From: a virus
IMG/VR virus record: IMGVR_UViG_3300033143_002846
Span: 1-20,717 of that record
Strand: one strand, 5' to 3'
DNA: 20,717 nt
Part shown: one piece after another, positions 15,601 through 20,717 of the stretch
How positions within the stretch are numbered: position 1 is the first letter of the stretch
Layout: each line of letters begins with the position of its first letter
Position numbers and translations under genes: made by a program
The notes under the pieces: model-generated
Database searches by the model: none
What the model saw: the letters and a program-made list of their open reading frames with translations, nothing else
What the model was told of the DNA's origin: nothing

Positions 15601-18600
15601 CTAGATACTTAATACCAGGTGTACAATCATTAGGTCCTAAGGAAGAGTATTCTATAAATAACTGGAACAGAGAGACTTCTGTGTTTATAAAAACATTGGA
15701 GGAAAGAGAATTACCTAGTAGTACTATAGTGTCTGTTCCCCCTTTACCTTTTCCAAGTCAAACACCTAGTCTACTTAGTGTAGGAGATCCACTTATAGAA
15801 GATAAATCTAGATTTACAATAGGTAATAAAGGTGCATGTCCTACTCCTGAAAAACAACAAGATCTTACAGTAGTATCATACTATGCATCTATGAAAAACA
15901 TTTTTCCAAATCAATATGGACAAATGTATTCATATACTACTATTGATACAGGATATCAAGCACTTGTAAAAGAAACAGGAACTTCTACAATATTTGGTGG
16001 AGATACATTTATTTCTAGATTTGCATTTAAAACAAAGCTTCCATACTTTATAGATAATAGAGTGGGTGCTCCAGATGATAGTGATATATTTTACGATGAG
16101 ATTGGTAATATTGGATACCCAAGATATTGGCACTCTGCAAGATCTATATTAGAAGATTATAATTTAGATTTTGATGGTGAAACAACTCCTGTAAGAAACC
16201 TAATTTCATACAAGGCACACAACTTTGATTGTCCTAATGATCCATCTACTATAGAACCAGGAGGAGGAGCATATAGAACTTTCTATGATGGATATATGTA
16301 TTTGTTTGCATATGGTATTCCAAACTTCTATTGTGAAACTACATACAACACAGACTTACGTCAAGCATTTAATAATAAAGAAGGGGACTTCTGGCCTCAC
16401 GTAAGTTCTGGCATTCCTGATGATTGGTTACAAGAAACAAACGTACCTATTGCACAGGATAACACTTATTATTATAATGTAACATATTCTAAACAGAACA
16501 AAGAGAACGTATTCTCACATCTTCCACCTGATTGGAAAGATGACTTATGTTATACAGTGTTCCCATTCAGAGCTATTTATTCTGATGCAGCTATAACAAC
16601 TGCTGACTCTAGAGTTAATAACTGGTTAGTTTATAGAGCATTATCATTTCATGACTTCCCACAGAATTATGGGAATCTTACATCATTAGATGGTATTCAA
16701 AATAAAGCAATACTTGCACGATTTGAGAACAAGTCATTATTATATAACAATCTTCTTACAATTGACACAAGTAATCCACAAGCTGCATATATTGGTAATC
16801 CAAGACTATTTGATAGTTCTCCACCAATTGACTTTGCTGAAACAGATTTAGGATATGTAGGAAGCCAGAATAAGTTCTTATTAAAAATACCCCAAGGTCA
16901 AATCACTGTAGATGCTAAGAGAGGACAAGTGTTCCTAGTTTCAGGAACTAAAGTTCAAGATCTTACAGCATTTGGTTCTGGTGTAAATAGGTTTATGGCA
17001 GATCATTTACCTTTTGAGATACTCGAACATTTTCCAAATGTACCTACAGACAATCATTTTAACAGTATTGGATTACATGGTGTATATGATAGTAAGTTTG
17101 AAAGAGTAATTATTACCAAGCGTGATTATATTCCTCTTCGTGATGATATTCAATATGATGAAGACACAGGAGAGTTCTATATTGAAGGTGAAACTGCACG
17201 TCTTTTCAAACAAGCAGATCCAACAGCAAAATTACCAAACAATTGTCAACCATATATAAGTTCAACATTTGAAGGAACTTTACGCATTGAATATATTCCT
17301 TGTGGGGATGATGTTATTGAGCTTATTGAATTTGAGTGTCAAGGTAATAGTTGTGGAGGAGTTTTGGTGCCATGTGCTGAACAAATAATATTTAGTAATG
17401 TAAGTCTTATAGGATTAGGTTCTTGTGGAGATGAGACAACTACAACTACTAGTACGTCTTCTTCAACTACAACTACCACTACAACATCTAATGAAACTAC
17501 TACTACTACAACTACAGTAGAGGTAACTACTACCACTACAACTTTAGAAGAAGTCCCTAGTGATCCTCCAAGGCATATAATATATCTTGAAGATGAAGAA
17601 TATTTCTGTAATAAATCTTGGACAATCTCCTTTGACTTTAATACAAAGAGTTGGATATCTTTTCATTCATATATTCCAAACTTCTACATAGGAGAGAATA
17701 ACTTCTTCTATTCAGGGGTAAATGGATGTTGTACAAGTGATGGTTCTGCAAATCTTGAAGTTCTAGCAGGTGAACTATTACCTCCTACTTTACCAACCAC
17801 TACTACCACTACTACAAAAACAACATTGTTTCCAACTACAACAACTACTACTACATTTAGAGATTTAGTAATAGAGGGTGGTGAAGTTACACCTACTTAT
17901 TGTGAACTTTCTGGTGGTACAGGAATAATAACAATAACTACCACTACAACAGCTCCATGTTACACTCCATCAGAGAATTCAATAACTGATAGTTTTTTAG
18001 AAGGATATCAAATAGTTGGAGGATCTCCAACAATTAGCACAGGCTCATCACAAGATGCGTGTAGAGCAATGAATTTAATATCTTCAAATGTATTAGGAAT
18101 TTATATACAAGTTTCTTATGACAGTTATGATATAGGTGAAGCAGTATATGTTTGGGATCCAATAGCTCCATATTGCGAAGGTCTTTCAGAAGGTTGGTAT
18201 TCTAATACAGAAAATACCGATAGTGTCTTTTATGTAGCTTCTAATTCTAGAATTGAACAAATAGAATATTGTGATTCCTGTTTAAGTACAACTACTACTA
18301 TAGCTCCTCCACCAGAACTAGATGAATGTTGTGGATTTGTTTCAGTAACTCCTGAAGGCTTATACATAAGTGGAGGTTCTGAAGACTCTGATACACAAGA
18401 TGGTTATGTAAATGTTCCAGGATTTGCATACTCAGCAACAACAGGTGTTGCTTTTACGTCAAGTAAGTTATGGACTATAGATACAGACATAAAAGAATGG
18501 GACATTACACTTTCTCCATTTACAGCAACATTCAACAGAGATATAACATATGGAGAAACTCCAAGCGTTGCAGGTAATATTGCACTAAGTGATACGGTAT

Positions 18601-19259
18601 TGTTAGGTGTAGATTCTACTGTAGCTCCACAGAAGATTCTAGAAATAGATATTACAGCAAATACAGCTGTAGTAAATGTACAATTTGAAATACAACTAAA
18701 TAGAGTTGTTGAAAGTAATTTATTATACACTAAAGAAAATAAGTTAGTTTTAATATCTAAAGACGGACTAGACTACTACATTACACAATTTGATTACTCT
18801 AGTGGTAATGTTGAATTAGATGTAAGTCTTGGACAACTCACTGGACGTATTATGTTATTTGAATGTGATTGTATAATTAATGTTATACTTGACAATGTAT
18901 TATACATATTTGATTCAACTCAAGGGCTTGTTAATGTAAGTGAAACAGATCCTAGTCTTATTCCACCAGGTGAGAGTGCTAAAGATTTTAAAACACTGAG
19001 TCAATCAGCAGCATATCTAAATTGTGGAATTGAAAATACAACCACAACAAGTACTAGCACATCTACTACAACTAGCACCACTACACTTTCACCAACTTGC
19101 TATGAGTATGAAGTAAGTGGACCAATAGCAACATACTATACAGATTGTTTTGGTCAGCAACAAGTAATAAGTTTAGGTAGTGGACAAACACAAATAGTAT
19201 GTGCAGGTCTAGGAATAATAGGAGCAACATTAATAGGACCATGTAACAACCCAGTTTAA
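12621..19259 (+). CDS. Giant crAss-like tail stabilisation/muzzle-type protein with Thr-linked accessory domains
   Basis: This is a 2212-residue protein. Residues 1-1605 look like the conserved body: N-terminal G-N-I-R-L-N-P-S, then G-P-G-R-L-T-Y-A-L-N-A, Y-W-T-D-G-V-N-P-R-R-Y, C-C-R-P-R-Q-T and Y-D-S-K-F-E-R-V. Thr runs at 1606-1641 precede a conserved segment with W-I-S-F-H-S-Y-I-P-N-F-Y-I (about 1676-1688). More Thr runs (1726-1745) then introduce accessory parts: a Cys-bounded domain (about 1780-1889), a propeller-like domain (about 1894-2135; E-W-D-I, L-E-I-D-I, Q-F-D-Y, Y-I-F-D), another Thr/Ser linker (2140-2155) and a small terminal domain (Y-T-D-C-F-G-Q-Q-Q-V). In crAss-like phages I recall this protein running as one chain through the W-I-S-F-H-S segment into a C-terminal part. 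Here that part appears to be encoded separately by the next gene. The product probably forms the distal tail assembly. Confidence 0.72.
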   Translation: MAKQQSKKDSDKTKKQGNIRLNPSVARTGLNLDSSINQVGPGRLTYALNAAVENFDSSSVNYQNEPGNELCLDFPSGYKLIGSHFIPEKRKNIFFLANPSIGGSEIGFMDNNDCQYQTLVNAPCLNFDVNHPIPKIVHRITNCSTELYWTDGVNPRRYLDIENIPYVINLTAEGSICNSTETDQLDCNQLKIQPNFDIPQLMITQIRNIGNLKAGTYQFAIQYSDASGNELTSYYSVTNPLPIADEFTTTVNFDYPVGKSIVVGVSNLDLSGQFEYYNLAVIKTINNITSVEIVGTYSIEDSTREVTYTGGDQSPIQLSISDIFEKFPYYDIAQDVTAVQDVLVWDNLTSIDRINYQSIANQITLGWETYRIPADENYADELNAVNLRGYMRDEVYAFEIVFLLKNGKQTDGFHIPGRQRGSNESYPDVADSGPNQNNDFIGDPDYYAGDVGYKSWWKVYNTASVTGASTGQSSDPNYKGPWEYGEFAYWESTETYPCEPDVWGDLSEQPIRHHKFPDVAVSPIIENGPIVYDNDKIVPTMQDDAVFPIGVKIDNTQVFQLIQNSGLTQDQKDDIVAYKIVRADRGTNKSIIAKGILRNVNKYTRDEEDYYYPNYPYNDLSSDPYILANNNAWSADSEAYLVYLPEAEPDTSTFLAIIQGLEVTVNENEGVFEYTSALNGKVTQAVIQLDEVVEICSLTRPVPLLGKMVIGPGNYDVWRVFTDNTLTSCGHRIRWFDPFTDWNDTPYVDGVFRTQYMFDNGAIGNSKKYTVITEVGASAPDVIECGRVWVGWWVDCCRPRQTLMPEQVFGPGEVENPPGVKKGSDYEGSSTSNNGWIGRRTKSRRSSLGCKAEKPQPSIEEQEGEDITYRQVFNSPETSFGQPFLGSVLKLESVMFGGGKAHWVSVKDNANYKLLSKEAQQDALDSSKKMASLSDPESLGVMFTAYQAYLTIYVNGITRKNYAMSFNSRANYDYSFDIGNNVNGGIKQRDIDLTRYLIPGVQSLGPKEEYSINNWNRETSVFIKTLEERELPSSTIVSVPPLPFPSQTPSLLSVGDPLIEDKSRFTIGNKGACPTPEKQQDLTVVSYYASMKNIFPNQYGQMYSYTTIDTGYQALVKETGTSTIFGGDTFISRFAFKTKLPYFIDNRVGAPDDSDIFYDEIGNIGYPRYWHSARSILEDYNLDFDGETTPVRNLISYKAHNFDCPNDPSTIEPGGGAYRTFYDGYMYLFAYGIPNFYCETTYNTDLRQAFNNKEGDFWPHVSSGIPDDWLQETNVPIAQDNTYYYNVTYSKQNKENVFSHLPPDWKDDLCYTVFPFRAIYSDAAITTADSRVNNWLVYRALSFHDFPQNYGNLTSLDGIQNKAILARFENKSLLYNNLLTIDTSNPQAAYIGNPRLFDSSPPIDFAETDLGYVGSQNKFLLKIPQGQITVDAKRGQVFLVSGTKVQDLTAFGSGVNRFMADHLPFEILEHFPNVPTDNHFNSIGLHGVYDSKFERVIITKRDYIPLRDDIQYDEDTGEFYIEGETARLFKQADPTAKLPNNCQPYISSTFEGTLRIEYIPCGDDVIELIEFECQGNSCGGVLVPCAEQIIFSNVSLIGLGSCGDETTTTTSTSSSTTTTTTTSNETTTTTTTVEVTTTTTTLEEVPSDPPRHIIYLEDEEYFCNKSWTISFDFNTKSWISFHSYIPNFYIGENNFFYSGVNGCCTSDGSANLEVLAGELLPPTLPTTTTTTTKTTLFPTTTTTTTFRDLVIEGGEVTPTYCELSGGTGIITITTTTTAPCYTPSENSITDSFLEGYQIVGGSPTISTGSSQDACRAMNLISSNVLGIYIQVSYDSYDIGEAVYVWDPIAPYCEGLSEGWYSNTENTDSVFYVASNSRIEQIEYCDSCLSTTTTIAPPPELDECCGFVSVTPEGLYISGGSEDSDTQDGYVNVPGFAYSATTGVAFTSSKLWTIDTDIKEWDITLSPFTATFNRDITYGETPSVAGNIALSDTVLLGVDSTVAPQKILEIDITANTAVVNVQFEIQLNRVVESNLLYTKENKLVLISKDGLDYYITQFDYSSGNVELDVSLGQLTGRIMLFECDCIINVILDNVLYIFDSTQGLVNVSETDPSLIPPGESAKDFKTLSQSAAYLNCGIENTTTTSTSTSTTTSTTTLSPTCYEYEVSGPIATYYTDCFGQQQVISLGSGQTQIVCAGLGIIGATLIGPCNNPV
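17436..17543 (+). repeat. Thr/Ser linker inside the giant protein
   Basis: It encodes T5-S-T-S3-T7, S-N-E, T7, V-E-V and T6. It interrupts the conserved body just before the W-I-S-F-H-S segment. Codons are mixed ACA/ACT/ACC. Confidence 0.88.
17796..17855 (+). repeat. Paired seven-Thr linker at the accessory-domain junction
   Basis: It encodes T7-K-T-T-L-F-P-T7. It marks where the conserved chain of the giant protein gives way to accessory domains. Shorter Thr runs follow near 17937 and 18288. Confidence 0.88.
19038..19085 (+). repeat. Thr/Ser linker before the last domain of the giant protein
   Basis: It encodes T4-S-T-S-T-S-T3-S-T3. It joins the propeller-like domain to the final small Cys-containing domain (about 19090-19259). 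Confidence 0.85.
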
Positions 19260-19260
19260 T

Positions 19261-20124
19261 ATGAAAACAATAGTAATAAAATTAACTTTTTCTGGACCAA
19301 ACGCAGGCCCATTTGACATACTTACTCGGTCAGGACAAGTATTGTTATTAGCTGTGACTAGAGATCAGTTAATAAATGGAATTACTGTTAATGTTGATGA
19401 CAATGCTTCATCAATTATAATTAGATCAAACGGAGATTGTAAATTTGAAAAAATCATACCACTTGTAGATATTCCTATGGATGAGTATCAGGAAGCTAAA
19501 TATGCTCAAGATACTACAGGATGTTTGTGGACACACCTAAGGAATCCACAAATATATAATTATTACTATGGTAATATTGAACCCTACATTATAGAATACC
19601 CATTTGCTTATAAATATAACGATGAGATACTTCAGAATGTAAAAGATTATAGTAAAGTGTATAGATATTTACCTTCAACAGCTGGAGCTTTTGATAGTAA
19701 TAGAAAAGTACAAATAGATGATAAATGGTTTAACAAGGCTGTATTATATAACGGTCAACAGTCTACAGGATTGTTGGAACTTGTTCCTAAGCCAGAAAAT
19801 AATCTGTCAGCATATATGCAATATCCTATATTAAATAATGACAGTAAGACTATTACGTTCACCAAAAGTGATAACTTTTATCAGTATAATACATTCTGGG
19901 CATTACAGAAAAATGAGCAGATACCACTATTTAATACATCTTGTCAATCTCTTTCTATTGATAAAGTTATTAATCAATCTAATATGGACTATGGTCCTAA
20001 ATCATTTGGTAAGTCAACCCTTAGAGCTAAAAACTTAAAGGTGAGACATATACTTGATGACTCATCAACAACACACATTATAAGTCAGTTTATTGTAACA
20101 CCATCACAAATATCATATAAGTAA
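19261..20124 (+). CDS. Docking-type domain fused to the probable detached C-terminal part of the giant tail protein
   Basis: This is a 287-residue protein. Residues 1-65 are a divergent copy of the shared small beta domain (T-I-V-I-K-L-T-F ... G-P-F-D-I-L ... V-T-R-D-Q-L-I-N-G ... I-I-I-R-S-N-G-D-C). Residues about 80-287 differ completely: L-W-T-H-L-R-N, Y-Y-Y-G, P-Y-I-I-E-Y-P-F, then G-L-L-E-L-V-P-K-P-E-N-N, Y-P-I-L-N-N-D-S-K-T-I-T-F and F-W-A-L-Q-K-N. From memory these resemble the C-terminal region of single-chain crAss-like stabilisation proteins, which follows their W-I-S-F-H-S segment. The gene begins 1 base after the giant protein's stop and in another frame. The likely history is domain insertion that split the chain, leaving the two products to rejoin non-covalently. 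The homology call is a recollection and untested. Confidence 0.7.
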   Translation: MKTIVIKLTFSGPNAGPFDILTRSGQVLLLAVTRDQLINGITVNVDDNASSIIIRSNGDCKFEKIIPLVDIPMDEYQEAKYAQDTTGCLWTHLRNPQIYNYYYGNIEPYIIEYPFAYKYNDEILQNVKDYSKVYRYLPSTAGAFDSNRKVQIDDKWFNKAVLYNGQQSTGLLELVPKPENNLSAYMQYPILNNDSKTITFTKSDNFYQYNTFWALQKNEQIPLFNTSCQSLSIDKVINQSNMDYGPKSFGKSTLRAKNLKVRHILDDSSTTHIISQFIVTPSQISYK

Positions 20125-20717
20125 TGGCAAAAGGTTTAACAGCATCTAAAGCAAAGAAGATACTCGAAGATGGAACAGTTCGAGGTAAAGCGCTTACAGA
20201 GAAACAAAAGAAGTTCTTTGGAGCTGTTGCTGGTGGTGCTACGCCTTTAAAAAAGCTTAATGGTGGTTGGTTAGATAAGTTTGCTATGGGAGGAAGTCTT
20301 CCTGGTGCGTCTGGTATGATGTATGCACGTACATCTGGAACATCTCCTGAAGAACCTAAGAAAGCTCAGGAGGGCACTATACAATTAGATGAGGTAGTTG
20401 TAACTGCACCAGGAAGAAAGAAAGATACAGCCTTTCGTGACTCAGATAAAGATGGGAAGCCTGAGTATTTGCAAATCAATGATAATGGTGATTATGTTCT
20501 TTCGTTAGATCAACAGCAAGAACTTGAAAATCTAGGTATTACAGACTTAGATAGTTATAATGATTATTTTGGAACAAATTATAGTAGAGATAATGCACTA
20601 AATGAGTTTAATTATCTAAACTACTATAAGCCTCAATATGATGATATGATTAGTAGTATTCATGGTGCTACTAATCAAGCAGCAAAAAACATAATGACAG
20701 CTGCATCATTTATACCT
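20124..20717 (+). CDS. Large internal/cargo-type virion protein, 3' end outside window
   Basis: The ATG overlaps the previous stop (TAATG at 20122-20126), and the frame stays open to the window end, giving 198 residues. The start M-A-K-G-L-T-A-S-K-A-K-K-I-L-E-D-G-T-V and G-K-A-L-T-E-K-Q-K-K-F-F-G-A-V-A-G-G (21-38) is a pattern I remember from the N-termini of large phage structural or ejected proteins, including crAss-like ones. A Gly/Ser/Met-rich low-complexity stretch follows. Residues 88-96 read L-D-E-V-V-V-T-A-P, identical in pattern to the conserved segment before the plug of Bacteroidota TonB-dependent transporters. The visible part has no enzyme domain; a lytic or polymerase domain could lie downstream. 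Its position just after the tail protein fits the crAss-like layout. Confidence 0.65.
   Translation, partial: MAKGLTASKAKKILEDGTVRGKALTEKQKKFFGAVAGGATPLKKLNGGWLDKFAMGGSLPGASGMMYARTSGTSPEEPKKAQEGTIQLDEVVVTAPGRKKDTAFRDSDKDGKPEYLQINDNGDYVLSLDQQQELENLGITDLDSYNDYFGTNYSRDNALNEFNYLNYYKPQYDDMISSIHGATNQAAKNIMTAASFIP

Noticed and set aside
19257-19263. Programmed frameshift or readthrough joining the giant protein to the next gene
   Set aside because: There is no slippery heptamer or obvious structure at the junction, and the next gene has its own ATG and an N-terminal-type domain; separate translation is simpler.

Overview
The window looks like part of the late (virion) region of a tailed phage infecting a Bacteroidota host, most probably a crAss-like phage (Crassvirales). 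All genes lie on the + strand, are nearly gapless and are AT-rich. Starts lack a clear Shine-Dalgarno and sit in contexts such as TAAATTATG, and one candidate promoter matches the Bacteroidota -7 pattern. The crAss-like assignment rests on remembered family patterns for a run of conserved genes: a metallophosphoesterase (9182-10423), three tail-ring/connector-type proteins (10426-12615), a giant tail stabilisation/muzzle-type protein (12621-19259) and the start of a large internal/cargo-type protein (20124 to the window end). No database search was possible. No tRNA, integrase, transposase, CRISPR array or reverse transcriptase is visible.

The window splits into two transcription blocks. Block 1 (1-9007) is an accessory tail/adsorption block. 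It holds a von Willebrand A domain protein open at its 5' end, a 1110-residue propeller-like protein, a trypsin-like serine protease with an intact His-Asp-Ser triad, a tail-collar fibre protein, a Cys-rich coiled-coil protein and four small or modular proteins. It ends in two abutting hairpins, the second with a T6 tract (9009-9072). Block 2 starts from a candidate promoter at 9122-9153 and carries the conserved virion genes listed above.

Two modular elements tie the blocks together. The first is a small N-terminal beta domain of about 70 residues (core pattern F-[DN]-L-Y-S-D-x-[DN]-x-F-T-x-P-F). It occurs six times: three times alone (7017, 8537, 8780) and three times fused to larger proteins (886, 7269, 19261). 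The second is a set of poly-threonine linkers, most often exactly seven Thr, placed at domain boundaries in at least five proteins. They are encoded by mixed ACA/ACT/ACC codons. Together they suggest a system in which adsorption domains are exchanged on a common plug and a common linker.

The most striking outcome is at the end of the giant protein. Its conserved C-terminal part appears to have been cut off by Thr-linked accessory domains. It now seems to be made as a separate polypeptide (19261-20124) carrying the small beta domain at its N-terminus.
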